Assembly: GCA_017651465.1 (NCBI GenBank)
Contig: JAGCCX010000005.1
Location: 62,001 to 126,000 of the forward strand
Direction of reading: 5' to 3'
DNA from: Bacteroidales bacterium
GTDB taxonomy: Bacteria > Bacteroidota > Bacteroidia > Bacteroidales > UBA932
DNA: 64,000 nt
In this document: piece by piece, positions 33,119-43,972 of the stretch
How the letters are laid out: each line of letters starts with the position of its first letter
How positions within the stretch are numbered: position 1 is the first letter of the stretch
Translations under genes and position numbers: made by a program
The notes under the pieces: generated by a model
Databases searched by the model: none
What the model was told of the DNA's origin: nothing
The model's input: the letters and a program-made list of their open reading frames with translations, nothing else

Positions 33119-36100
33119 ATGAAAAAGATTATTGCACTTTCAGCCATTGCATTGGCTCTTCTTGCTTGCAACAAAGAGATTGCAGAGCAGCAGATCGCCC
33201 CTTCCAAGGAAGGGCTTGTGACTATTACCGCTACCACCGAGGACCTTTCGAAAGTGGTCCTGGATATGAATGCGGAAACTAATCTCGTCTGGGCCGACAC
33301 CGATGCGATTGCCGTTTACGACGGCAGCTCCGCCAACACCTTTACAATCAAGTCCAACTCGGGCGCAAGCGCCGTGTTTGAGGGCAGCTGCGATACTGCC
33401 GCCCCTATGTTGTATGCGGTGTATCCCGCTGCGGCCTACTCTGCCCCGGCCACCGATGCCATAAAGGTGGAGATTCCGGCATCCCAGACCATTCCCGACG
33501 GAGGTTGTGTGGATCCCGAAGCCCTGGTGGCTGTTGGTTATGCGGCGCCTGGTCAGCCTATGGCCTTCAAGCAGGTGTGCGCATTGCTCAAACTTACCGT
33601 GACCGGCTCCGACATTATGGAAATTGTCATCAAGGGCAAGGGCCTCGCCGGAACTGCAGCAATCAATGCCGACGGCACCATCAATGCTTCCGGCGCATCG
33701 CTGACCGACGAAATCGTCCTTCACCCCGCTTCCGGAATGTTCGCTCCCGGCGGGTATTTTGTGGCAGTAGCGCCTGGCACTACTCCTGCGGGAACGTTCT
33801 CGATTAACTATAATACAGTTTCGGCCACTGCTACCAAGACCGCTTCTTCCGAGGTGCGCTTCGAGCGTGCGAAGGGACTTGACGCCGGCCCTCTTACCGG
33901 CTTCACCAAGACGGTGATTATCACCACTATGGCCGAATTGTTCAACTGGAACGCGAGCCGCAGCACCGCTGATATCGAAGACGTCAAGATCGGCGCCGAC
34001 ATCGATATGGAGGGCGAACCCTGGGTCCCCAAGGACTTCACCGGCACCTTTGACGGACAGGGGCATAAACTCTTTAACCTGAACGTTAACCGCACCTCCA
34101 ACGCCTGCTTCTTCAATACTGTCAAAGGTACTGTCAAGGATGTGACCTTCGGCACCAGTACCGACAGCAGCTTTATCATCCAGAACAATCCCGACGACGA
34201 CGGAAGCGCGTGGCGTTACGCCGGACTGATAACCCGCCTGAGCGAGGGCGCCGTGCTTGAGAAAGTAACCTCATACGTTCCCGTATCTGTTGCCTCCGAG
34301 TCCAAGAGCAAGACCCGCGTGGGTGGCCTTGTGGCCATAGTCGCCGGCGACGCAACAATCAAGAATTGTGTGAACAATGGCAAAGTGACCATAGAAGCAA
34401 CAGCTCCTGCAGCAGCTGGAGCTGCGGGCGGTATCGTAGGCTGGGCTGATGCAAATATAAGCTTCACCAATGTCACCAATAATGGTGATATTACCATTAA
34501 AAACAGCTTCGTTACATATACTGCCGGTATCCTTCCTTGTGACAACTACGGTTGTACTTTCGATACTTGCGCCAACAATGGTAATATCAGCATCTCCGGC
34601 GAAGGCGCCAGGGGAATGTGCGTTGCCGGAATAGTAGGAGACGCCACCGATTCCAATGTGAAATCCTGTTCCAATTCCGGTAAAATTGAAATATCTATCG
34701 ACGGAGAGATGAAAGTTGGCGGAATAGTCGGACGTGCTTTTCTGGGATGCACCGTAACGGGTTGTACCAATAGCAGTACCGCTGTTATCGTCTCCAATCC
34801 TGCCAGTGCCACCAAGCGCACATTCATGGGAGGTATCGTTGGCAATTCTCCCGCAGCAAACAACACTGAGCTGACGATAGAAAACTGCAAGAACTACGCA
34901 TCATTCAGCACGGAAAACGCCCAGGTCGCAAGCGTTTCAGGTATAGCGGGATATCTAAACGGTGCAGGTAAGGTGATAATCCGCGGCTGCGAGAACTTCG
35001 GCGATATGTCCAACAATAACGGTGCTGCCCTGAACGGAAGCAGCGCAGCCGCATCCTATGTGAGCGGAATCGTGGCCTACCTGAGCACGTCTATGCTGGA
35101 TGGCTCCTGCGTCGACGGGTGCACCAACCGAGGTGCTATATTCTCGAAAAACAGAAATATCAACTATATCGGTGCCATCCTTCCCATCCTGAAAGCTGAC
35201 ACTGCAGTTTCGGTGAAAGATTGTCATAACTACGGCACCGTGACAAGGGATGTGAACATCAGGACCCAGGTTGATAGTAATAATGATACGTATTACAGTG
35301 TAGGCGGTATTATCGGTAAGGTGGATGGTGCCAATGCCGAGGTTTCCGGATGTGTAAACCACGCATCTGCAGCAGTATGGGAAAATGCCGGTGGCGGATC
35401 CGCCTATCCGAAGGCTGGCGGCGTAATCGCCTACATAGTAAAGGCCAAGAGTGTTTCCGGCTGCCGCAACGAAGCTTCTGTCACTTACGATAACACCGCA
35501 ACCGGAGGCTCTTTCGGAGTTTTCGGCGGAGTTATTGGCCACGCCTATGCCACCCAGCTTATAAGCGACTGCTACAACAGCGGTACCGTCTTCGCCAACC
35601 GTTCCCAAGTAAACCGTGCTGGCGGTATTGTGGGAACCCTGAACAACAGCTCCATCACCGGATGTACGAATGAAGGGGCAGTTACCATCTCTAACAGCGC
35701 GGCAAACTGGCAGGCTGCAGGCGGTATTATCGGATTTGCCGAAGGTAGCGGTGAAAATGAAAAAGATATAGTCGGGAACGTAAACACAGGAGCCGTTTCC
35801 ATATCGGTCAACACCAATAATGCCCGTTGCTGCGCAGGCGGTATCTTGGGAATGCCCGCTTCTTCCTTCAATATATCCAATAATGTAAACCGTGGATCCG
35901 TGAGCGGCACCAATGCCAATACCAGTGCTCCGTACTGCTATGTGGGCGGAATCATAGGTCAGGATAAGGGAGCTACGAGCGTATCTACTATAATCGGGAA
36001 CAAGAGCTATGGCGAGGTCAAGAACGATACCGGCAGCGCCAGCTATTCTGCAGCTGGAGGACTGATCGGCAACTGCGATGTATCCGACATGTCCGGAAGC

Positions 36101-36298
36101 GTATTTTGCATAGTGTCCGGAACTAACGCCGGCGCAGTGGCGGGTGTCAATACCAAGGCTATAACAGCTACCATCTGCGACGCAGTGACAGTGAACGGCG
36201 TTACCAAGGCCGCGGCTAGTGACGAGGGTGTTTGGCTCTGCCCTTCCAACACCGGAACAATAACTCCTACCTACGTTGCCCACAGCAGCAGCGAGTAG
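33119..36298 (+). CDS. Large surface lipoprotein: fimbrillin-like N-domain plus GLUG-type repeats
   Basis: A 1059-residue predicted lipoprotein (LLAC, Cys17). Residues about 30-270 resemble the fimbrillin-like N-terminal domain of Bacteroidales surface proteins (VVLDMNAETNLVWADTD, FAPGGYFVAVAPG). After DIEDVKIGADIDM and GTFDGQGHKLFNL there are more than ten repeats of the type GGIVG..., C.N.G.V, as in GLUG-motif proteins, which should form a long beta-solenoid (about 330-1000). It has no catalytic domain. It is probably exposed on the cell and used for adhesion or binding. It is a paralogue of the next gene along its whole length. The repeat region is more A/T-rich than the flanking genes. 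Confidence 0.85.
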   Translation: MKKIIALSAIALALLACNKEIAEQQIAPSKEGLVTITATTEDLSKVVLDMNAETNLVWADTDAIAVYDGSSANTFTIKSNSGASAVFEGSCDTAAPMLYAVYPAAAYSAPATDAIKVEIPASQTIPDGGCVDPEALVAVGYAAPGQPMAFKQVCALLKLTVTGSDIMEIVIKGKGLAGTAAINADGTINASGASLTDEIVLHPASGMFAPGGYFVAVAPGTTPAGTFSINYNTVSATATKTASSEVRFERAKGLDAGPLTGFTKTVIITTMAELFNWNASRSTADIEDVKIGADIDMEGEPWVPKDFTGTFDGQGHKLFNLNVNRTSNACFFNTVKGTVKDVTFGTSTDSSFIIQNNPDDDGSAWRYAGLITRLSEGAVLEKVTSYVPVSVASESKSKTRVGGLVAIVAGDATIKNCVNNGKVTIEATAPAAAGAAGGIVGWADANISFTNVTNNGDITIKNSFVTYTAGILPCDNYGCTFDTCANNGNISISGEGARGMCVAGIVGDATDSNVKSCSNSGKIEISIDGEMKVGGIVGRAFLGCTVTGCTNSSTAVIVSNPASATKRTFMGGIVGNSPAANNTELTIENCKNYASFSTENAQVASVSGIAGYLNGAGKVIIRGCENFGDMSNNNGAALNGSSAAASYVSGIVAYLSTSMLDGSCVDGCTNRGAIFSKNRNINYIGAILPILKADTAVSVKDCHNYGTVTRDVNIRTQVDSNNDTYYSVGGIIGKVDGANAEVSGCVNHASAAVWENAGGGSAYPKAGGVIAYIVKAKSVSGCRNEASVTYDNTATGGSFGVFGGVIGHAYATQLISDCYNSGTVFANRSQVNRAGGIVGTLNNSSITGCTNEGAVTISNSAANWQAAGGIIGFAEGSGENEKDIVGNVNTGAVSISVNTNNARCCAGGILGMPASSFNISNNVNRGSVSGTNANTSAPYCYVGGIIGQDKGATSVSTIIGNKSYGEVKNDTGSASYSAAGGLIGNCDVSDMSGSVFCIVSGTNAGAVAGVNTKAITATICDAVTVNGVTKAAASDEGVWLCPSNTGTITPTYVAHSSSE

Positions 36299-36320
36299 GT
36301 AGCGGCTGACTATATCTAGC

Positions 36321-36360
36321 AGAGGGTGACTATCAGTTTCTCGACTCTTAGTCACCCTCT
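36321..36360 (+). terminator. Intrinsic terminator after the first GLUG-repeat gene
   Basis: A 12-bp perfect stem (36321-36332 with 36349-36360) encloses a 16-nt loop and is followed by TTT. The T run is short, but the stem is strong. Confidence 0.65.
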
Positions 36361-36366
36361 TTCGCT

Positions 36367-36490
36367 AGGAGGCGGCGGTACTGTTTCGGAGCCGTAAGCA
36401 CCCTCGCTTGTAGAGGGAGGGGCCCGCCGCGTAGCGGTGGGAGGGCGAGGGCCATAGGCCCGAGGGTGGAGAGGCAGACCGCCGCCTCCT
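36367..36490. repeat. 124-bp cloverleaf-like element with 13-bp terminal inverted repeats
   Basis: Perfect 13-bp arms (36367-36379 and 36478-36490) bracket three internal hairpins. One is CCCTC/GAGGG at 36401-36417, one is an 8-bp stem with a GTA loop at 36423-36441, and one is GGGCC-ATA-GGCCC at 36449-36461. It is noncoding. It could be a miniature mobile element or a structured RNA. No target duplication is evident. Confidence 0.6.
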
Positions 36491-36491
36491 C

Positions 36492-36636
36492 AACGTCTGT
36501 GACCCCGCCAGCCGACGGGACACCTCCGACAAAAACGGCCTTAAACGTCTGTGACCCCGCCAGCCGACGGGACACCTCCGACAAAAACGGCCTTAAACGT
36601 CCGAGACCCCGCCAGCCAACGGGACACCTCCGACGA
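36492..36636. repeat. 52-bp tandem repeat, about 2.8 copies
   Basis: Units begin near 36492, 36544 and 36596. The first two are identical and the third has a few changes, including GTCTGTG to GTCCGAG. The period is not a multiple of three, so it is unlikely to be coding. It directly follows the inverted-repeat element and ends before the promoter of the next gene. Confidence 0.8.
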
Positions 36637-36674
36637 AAATGCACGATATAAGGCTGACCTCACGGGAAAAAGTG

Positions 36675-36682
36675 TATATTTG
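36675..36682 (+). promoter_or_regulatory. -7 box for the GLUG-GDPD gene
   Basis: TATATTTG fits TAnnTTTG, 20 nt before the ATG at 36703. No TTTG is seen at the -33 position. Confidence 0.6.
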
Positions 36683-36702
36683 TGAGTTAAAGGCTGAAAA
36701 CG

Positions 36703-39700
36703 ATGATGAAACATCATAAGCTACTGCTTTTGGCGGCCCTGTCGCCACTTTTGTTCGCCTGTACCGCAGAGCCGGTGCAGGAAACGGCCCCCGCCGCCCC
36801 CGCGGAGGGCAAGGAAACAATATTCCTCACCGCCGTAGCAGAATCCGGCACCTCCAAAACCACCCTCGATTTCCCCTCGGTCAAGTGGGAAGACAGCGAC
36901 CAGATCGCCGTCTTTGACGGCACGTCCAAAAATATCTTCACCATCCCCGAAGGCGGCAACCACGGCACCTCCGCAAGCTTTACCGGCACCGTGGCCCAAG
37001 GCGCCAGCGAGCTTTACGCAGTAAGTCCCGCCTCTGCCGGCAATGCGCTGGAAGGCAGCCAGATAACCATCAACCTCCCCTCGGTGCAGACCATCCCCGC
37101 AGGACTCACGGCCTCTCCGGACGCCCTCGTCTGCGTAACCAAGGCGCAGCAGGGGGCGCTTCAGTTCCGCAACGTAGTCTCGCTCATAAAAATCAGCATA
37201 TCAACTGATAACATCTGCTCCGCAATAATCAGCGGAACCAACCTGGCCGGCCTTGCCAAGGTCAACTCCGACGGTACCATCGCCCAAACACTCCAAACCA
37301 CCGGCAGCGTAGAACTCCGGCCCTCCGCCGCCACATTCGCCCCCGGCGACTACTACGCCGCCATCCTTCCCGGCAGCACCCCGGCAGGCAGCTTCTCGGT
37401 AACCCTCATCCGCACCGACGCCCTCTCCTGCACCCGCACCTCCACCCGCGCCCAAACCTTCACCCGCAACGGCTGCCAATCGGTGGGCGACATCAGCACG
37501 GCCGCAAGCTGGAGCAATATCATCTACACCAAGGCGCAACTCTTCACCTGGAATGCCTCCCGCAACGCTTCCGATGCTTCCGATGCTCCCATCCTCGGAG
37601 CCGACATCGATATGGAGATGGACCCCTGGACGCCGAAGAACTTCGCCGGCACTTTCGATGGCCGCGGACACAAGCTGTACAACATCAGCGTCACGTCCAA
37701 CACCTACGCAGGATTCCTGAGAGAACTCACCGGCAGCGCATCGGTAAAGGACCTTATAATAGGCTCTTCTGACGGCGAGACCTACGACGGCCAGAGCATC
37801 ATAAAGCACAGCAAGTCAGCCAATAACTATACCTGGTACTACGCCGGAGCCATAGCCAAAGCGTCCGGCAGCAGTACAGTCAGCAATGTCACCAACTTCG
37901 CCACAGTCGAAGTGGCGTCCGACGACACGGGCAAAAGCCGCGTGGGCGGAATCGTGGGCAACTGGAACAGCACCGGCACCCTGAAGGGCTGCACCAACTA
38001 TGGCGCAGTGCGGAACAATGCCGCAACGACAGGTCAGGCCGGCCAGTCAGACGCCACGACCAACGGAAGCCTTGTGGGCGGCGTGCTGGGCTTCTTCGAT
38101 GTGCGCTCCACCATCGAGGACTGCTCAAACTACGGTCCCGTGACCACCGTCAATCCCGGCGTGTCGGCCATAGGCGGCGTAGTGGGCTATGACGGACGCG
38201 GCTCCACCGTCAAGAACTGCACCAACGGCGGGGAAGTCAAACATCAGGCTCAAACCCTAATGGCCGATACAGCAGTGGGCGGCATAGTGGCATACGCCAA
38301 AGGTGCTTCCTCTACTTTCGGATTCATACAGACCTGCTCCAACAGTGGAGCCGTATCAGCCTGCGGAAACAGCTTCATCATAAGAGTGGGCGGAGTGAGC
38401 GGCTACACCGATTACTACAATGTGAGCGACTGCTCCAACAGTGGCGCAGTAAGCTATTCGAACGCTTCCGCCACCACCCAGTACATAGCCATAGCGGGCA
38501 TCTGCGCCCATACCTACCACGGCTGTATCATCAGCTCCTGCACCAATCTGGGCCCGGTCAGCGCCGACAAACCCCAGGTCAACCGCGTCGGCGGCATAGT
38601 GGGTACTCTCAATTCCAGCGCCGCACGCAACTGCACCAACAAGGGCGCCGTGAGCCTCAACAATTCATCGCGGGCCATAACCAACTGGCAATCGGTGGGC
38701 GGTATAGCCGGCTTTGCCGAGGGGACCACGGACATCCGCGAGATTACCGACTGCACCAACGAGGGCTCCGTGAACGTCGTTGTCAACACCACGGGCCGTG
38801 ATACTCCCGGGCGCGTTGCCGTAGGAGGAATAGTCGGGGATCCCCATACGGCGTTCGCCATAATCGGCAATGTCAACAAGGGCCAGGTGACCTTGCAGAA
38901 CAAGCACACCAGCGCCCCGTATGCCTACGCCGGAGGAATCTTCGGATTTGACGCCGGATCTTCCGAGGGCTCATCGGTCAAGTCGAACCACAATTACGGA
39001 GCGGTGAGCGTGGTTTCCGGAAAAGACGGCTACAGCGGCGCCGGAGGCCTGTTCGGCATCATATCCAATGCCATTCTCAACACCGACAACCGGCATTACG
39101 GCCAGGTATCGGGAACGGTCGCCGGAGGTGTGGCGGGAGTCAACGCCTGCAACTTCAAGGCTATAGTATGCGACGCCGCCACGGTAAACGGTGTCACCTA
39201 TCCCAACGCCTCCAACAAGACGGCCTGGGCCTGCCCGTCTTCGACCGGTTTAATCTCGGTGGTGGTTACTCCTCATTCCGATCCCGAATCGGAACCGATA
39301 GATGAAGAAGCTCCCAAGCCCCTCAATCCCGGCAACAAGGTCATCGCCCACAGGGGTGGCGCCACCGAGTGCGGCTATCCCGACAATTCCAGGGCGGCGC
39401 TGCGCTACGCGATGGGCCTTGGCTGCTACGGCAGCGAGTGCGACATCTACTGGACTTCCGACAACAATGTAATAGTGGCGCACGCCGACGGCAATGACCA
39501 GATAAACGGAATGAACCCCTTCGAGCATACTGCCGCCGAAATAATTGCTGCCAAGCGCCTTAGCAACTACGAGAAGATTCCTACCCTTGAGGAATACATC
39601 GACATAGTGATGGAATCCGGCAGCAAGACCAAGCTCATCCTGGATATCAAGATGATAGACACTCCCTCTATGGACTACGAGCATCCTGCCAAGGCGGCGC

Positions 39701-40140
39701 TAAGAGCCATCGAAATCATACAGGAGAAGAACGCCCAGAACTTCTGCGAGTTCATCTGCACAGGTTACGACGGAGTGATGAGCCGCATAGCATCGGCCGT
39801 CAAGGCCTCCGGCATACCCTGCGGCTGGATGAACGGCAGCATTTCGGCTTCTACCTTCAAGAGCCGGGGCTATACCGACTGGGCCAACCTCAACACCCGC
39901 GAGCACTTCAAGCTGGGCGCCGCCGACGCGCCCGACAAGGGCACGGGCAACCGCACCATCACGGAATTCAAGAATGCAGGTCTCCAGCTGAGCGTTTTCC
40001 ACCTCGACAAGCAGGCGGGCAACAGCAGCGCCGTTTACACCGACGCCACCGTCCAGCTTTATCTGGATGAGTATCAGTACCTGCGCTGCATAACCACCAA
40101 CTATCCCTCCTGGCTGATCCAGAAGACCAAAGGACTGTAA
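36703..40140 (+). CDS. Large surface lipoprotein: fimbrillin-like domain, GLUG repeats and C-terminal glycerophosphodiesterase domain
   Basis: A 1145-residue predicted lipoprotein (LLFAC, Cys20). Residues 1 to about 855 are collinear with the preceding paralogue: fimbrillin-like domain (TTLDFPSVKWEDSDQIAVFDG), GTFDGRGHKLYNI, then GLUG-type repeats. After a linker rich in Pro/Glu (EPIDEEAPKPLNP) comes a glycerophosphodiester phosphodiesterase domain at about 877-1145: IAHRGG with His883, YGSECDIYWTSD supplying Glu and Asp ligands, and VAHADG. The enzyme would release glycerol-3-phosphate and an alcohol from glycerophosphodiesters at the cell surface. The upstream paralogue lacks this domain. 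A second GDPD lipoprotein at 58592 lies beside a GlpT-like transporter. Confidence 0.88.
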   Translation: MMKHHKLLLLAALSPLLFACTAEPVQETAPAAPAEGKETIFLTAVAESGTSKTTLDFPSVKWEDSDQIAVFDGTSKNIFTIPEGGNHGTSASFTGTVAQGASELYAVSPASAGNALEGSQITINLPSVQTIPAGLTASPDALVCVTKAQQGALQFRNVVSLIKISISTDNICSAIISGTNLAGLAKVNSDGTIAQTLQTTGSVELRPSAATFAPGDYYAAILPGSTPAGSFSVTLIRTDALSCTRTSTRAQTFTRNGCQSVGDISTAASWSNIIYTKAQLFTWNASRNASDASDAPILGADIDMEMDPWTPKNFAGTFDGRGHKLYNISVTSNTYAGFLRELTGSASVKDLIIGSSDGETYDGQSIIKHSKSANNYTWYYAGAIAKASGSSTVSNVTNFATVEVASDDTGKSRVGGIVGNWNSTGTLKGCTNYGAVRNNAATTGQAGQSDATTNGSLVGGVLGFFDVRSTIEDCSNYGPVTTVNPGVSAIGGVVGYDGRGSTVKNCTNGGEVKHQAQTLMADTAVGGIVAYAKGASSTFGFIQTCSNSGAVSACGNSFIIRVGGVSGYTDYYNVSDCSNSGAVSYSNASATTQYIAIAGICAHTYHGCIISSCTNLGPVSADKPQVNRVGGIVGTLNSSAARNCTNKGAVSLNNSSRAITNWQSVGGIAGFAEGTTDIREITDCTNEGSVNVVVNTTGRDTPGRVAVGGIVGDPHTAFAIIGNVNKGQVTLQNKHTSAPYAYAGGIFGFDAGSSEGSSVKSNHNYGAVSVVSGKDGYSGAGGLFGIISNAILNTDNRHYGQVSGTVAGGVAGVNACNFKAIVCDAATVNGVTYPNASNKTAWACPSSTGLISVVVTPHSDPESEPIDEEAPKPLNPGNKVIAHRGGATECGYPDNSRAALRYAMGLGCYGSECDIYWTSDNNVIVAHADGNDQINGMNPFEHTAAEIIAAKRLSNYEKIPTLEEYIDIVMESGSKTKLILDIKMIDTPSMDYEHPAKAALRAIEIIQEKNAQNFCEFICTGYDGVMSRIASAVKASGIPCGWMNGSISASTFKSRGYTDWANLNTREHFKLGAADAPDKGTGNRTITEFKNAGLQLSVFHLDKQAGNSSAVYTDATVQLYLDEYQYLRCITTNYPSWLIQKTKGL

Positions 40141-40191
40141 TCAACGTCCCATCCTGACCGGTTATTGTCGGGCCGGCACAGCCGAAGGCCG

Positions 40192-40221
40192 TTGTTTTTG
40201 CCGTTTTTTTTCTTATATTTG
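40192..40221 (+). promoter_or_regulatory. Promoter of the phosphohexomutase operon
   Basis: TTG (40192-40194), a 19-nt spacer and TATATTTG (40214-40221) form a near-consensus promoter 24 nt before the ATG at 40246. Confidence 0.7.
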
Positions 40222-40245
40222 TTGGTTACGTAAAGATTTATCATT

Positions 40246-41610
40246 ATGGGAGCATTTCACGCATATGACATACGCGGAATCTACAATGTGGATTTCGACA
40301 AGGAGACCGCCTACAAGGTGGGTTATTTCCTCCCCGGACTGCTTAACGCCAAAGAAGTATTGGTAGGAAGGGACTGCAGGACATCTTCGCAAGAGATACA
40401 CGACTATCTGATCAAGGGCATCACCGATGCCGGAGCCGACGTGTACGACGTAGGCCTCAGCAGTACGCCTATGGTGTATTTCGGTACGGCCAACTACGGA
40501 TTCAAGGCTTCGGTGCAGATTACCGCCTCGCACAATCCCGCCGAGTACAACGGTATGAAGGTCTCGCGAGAGAATGCCCTTCCCGTGGGCTTCGACACCG
40601 GCCTGGGCCAAATCAAGCAGTGGATAGAAGAGGGCCGTCCCACCCCCGTGTCCGAGGTCCCCGGACGCGTTCACGAAAGGGACATCCGCGCCGATTATGT
40701 TGACTTCCTGCTCAAGTACAAAGGCGACTACAGCGACCTCAAAATAGCCATCGACTGCTCCAACGGAATGTCAAGCCTCTATGTCAAGCAGGTTTACGGT
40801 GACCAGCCGTCGTATATTTTCGATACCCTCGACGGGCGTTTCCCCAACCACGAGCCCAATCCTCTTATCCCCAAGAATGTGGAGCCCCTCAAGGCCCTGG
40901 TGCGCAAGACCGGTGCCGACATAGGCATCATTTACGACGGAGACGCCGACCGCGTGATGTTCGTGGATGAGAAGGCCCGCTTCGTGGCCCCCGACCTTAT
41001 GATAGCACTTATGGCATACTACTTCTGCGACGAGCGTGGTGCCAAGAACCCCCGCGTGCTGCAGGAGATCCGCTCCTCCAAGGCCGTGGGGGAGTTCCTT
41101 GCCGACTATGGCGCCGAAATGCACACCTGGAGAGTGGGCCGTGCCTTTGCGGCTCCCAAGCTCCGCGAGATAGACGGACTGTGGGGCGGTGAGCTCGCAG
41201 GCCACTACTATTTCAAAGATTTCTTCTATTCCGACAGCGGTATGCTGGCGTCCATCATAGTGCTCCGCATAGTCGCCGCCCTCAAGAAGGACGGCCGCAC
41301 CCTCAGCGGAGAGATAGACAAGCTGACCCGCTACCGCAATTCGGGCGAGATCAACTTCCGCGTCGAAGACAAGAAGGGCGCGATGGATGCAGTACGTGAT
41401 TATTTCCTCGGCGAGGAAAAGGCCGACGCCTTTATGGACTTCGACGGCTACAGGGCAGAGTTCCCCGAGTGGTGGTTCAACATCCGCCCGTCCAACACCG
41501 AGCCTTATCTCCGATTCATCTGCGAGGCTACTACCGACGAGGTTCTTCACGATAAGATTGCCAAGGTGCAGGAAATCATAGAGAAGCAGTTTGGAGGAGT
41601 GCGAGCCTGA
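40246..41610 (+). CDS. Phosphomannomutase / phosphoglucomutase
   Basis: A 454-residue cytoplasmic alpha-D-phosphohexomutase that interconverts hexose 6-phosphate and hexose 1-phosphate. Domain 1 has AYDIRGIYN and the phosphoserine loop TASHNPAEYNG. Domain 2 has the metal loop DGDADRVMF. Domain 3 has GGELAGHYYFKDF with the sugar-binding GE(L)SGH-type sequence, here GELAGH. Domain 4 has the phosphate-binding RPSNTEPYLR. The set is complete. It makes Man-1-P or Glc-1-P for nucleotide-sugar and cell-surface glycan synthesis. It overlaps the M23 peptidase gene by 1 nt. Confidence 0.93.
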   Translation: MGAFHAYDIRGIYNVDFDKETAYKVGYFLPGLLNAKEVLVGRDCRTSSQEIHDYLIKGITDAGADVYDVGLSSTPMVYFGTANYGFKASVQITASHNPAEYNGMKVSRENALPVGFDTGLGQIKQWIEEGRPTPVSEVPGRVHERDIRADYVDFLLKYKGDYSDLKIAIDCSNGMSSLYVKQVYGDQPSYIFDTLDGRFPNHEPNPLIPKNVEPLKALVRKTGADIGIIYDGDADRVMFVDEKARFVAPDLMIALMAYYFCDERGAKNPRVLQEIRSSKAVGEFLADYGAEMHTWRVGRAFAAPKLREIDGLWGGELAGHYYFKDFFYSDSGMLASIIVLRIVAALKKDGRTLSGEIDKLTRYRNSGEINFRVEDKKGAMDAVRDYFLGEEKADAFMDFDGYRAEFPEWWFNIRPSNTEPYLRFICEATTDEVLHDKIAKVQEIIEKQFGGVRA

Positions 41611-42640
41611 TGAAACGTTTTAGTGTACTGATACTTAGCCTGATAATCTGCAACATAGCCCTGGCCCAGACCGACAGCCTCTCCACCCAGAGGCCCGACT
41701 CTCTGGCCAGGCCCGACGATATCACTCCCACACTTGCCATCTTTGCCAAAGGCAATGGCGCCCCGGTCGATACGCTCGACGTGGGCGACGGCCGCGTGCG
41801 CATAGTCCTGCGAGACGACAATACCTGGTACCTGATCAAGAACGTCGAGGCTCTGGAAGACGAGGAAGTGTTCAGCGAAAACTGGCGTGAGCACATCGTG
41901 AATCCTTACATCGGCACCCCGCTCGACAGCATTCCCTACCGTGTGACCATCTGCCTGGTGGATTCGGTGAGCCGCTTCGTCTGCCCCCACAAGGGGCGGG
42001 TGTTCTCGAAGTTCGGGATACGCAGGGGACGCAAGCATACCGGCTGCGACGTGCCCTATCCCACCGGAACTCCGGTGTACTGCGCTTTTGACGGCCGCGT
42101 AAGGCTCGCCGAGCGCCACAAGGGCTACGGCCTTGCGATAGTGGTGCGCCACGAAAACGGCCTTGAGACCCTTTACGGGCATCTTTCGCGTATGGATGTG
42201 GTGCCCGGCCAGTGGGTGCACGCCGGCGACCTGCTGGGACTTGGCGGCTCCACCGGACGCAGCAGCGGCCCGCACCTGCACTTCGAGACCCGCTATTGCG
42301 GCCACGCCTTCGATCCCGAATGGATTATCGATTTCGAGAGGGGAGAGTTGCGCAAGAACGTGTTCGTTCTCAAGCGCAGCTATCTCTCGCCCTACAGCCG
42401 ATACGTACCCGAGACCATCGACGACGAGGAGGAACTCTACTTGACCGAGGAACAGATCAAGGCCGAGGAGGAGCGTATCGCCAGGGAGAAGGCGGCTATG
42501 AAGTACCACACTATCCGCGCCGGCGACACGCTCTCGGGAATTGCGGTCAAGTATGGCACCAGCGTGTCCAAGATCTGCTCCCTCAACAGCGGTCTCAAGC
42601 CTACCACTACCCTCAGCATCGGTCGGAAGATCAGGGTAAA

Positions 42641-42644
<4 letters not shown>
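41610..42644 (+). CDS. M23-family peptidoglycan endopeptidase with C-terminal LysM
   Basis: A 344-residue exported protein (signal peptide about 1-19, ending ALAQ). The M23 domain at about 130-220 has the zinc residues in RKHTGCDV (H-x3-D) and in GPHLHFE (HxH). A LysM peptidoglycan-binding repeat closes the protein (YHTIRAGDTLSGIAVKYGTSV, about 297-342). It should cut peptide cross-links in the cell wall in the periplasm, with the charged helix TEEQIKAEEERIAREKAA (about 273-293) as a spacer between domains. It overlaps the mutase gene by 1 nt and the miaB gene by 4 nt, so these three form an operon. Confidence 0.92.

Positions 42645-43972
<1,328 letters not shown>

Noticed and set aside
33119..40140. 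Phage tail fibre or prophage region
   Set aside because: The repeats look like tail-fibre solenoids at first, but both proteins have lipoboxes and fimbrillin-like domains and there are no phage structural or integrase genes.
40160..40210. Terminator after the GLUG-GDPD gene
   Set aside because: There are short GGCC and GCC/GGC pairings and a T run, but no stem good enough to call, and the stretch also holds the -33 box of the next promoter.
42212..42640. 143-residue extension of MiaB
   Set aside because: It runs in another frame over the M23 peptidase gene and is Arg/Gln-rich with no domain. MiaB normally starts just before YIETYGCQMN.
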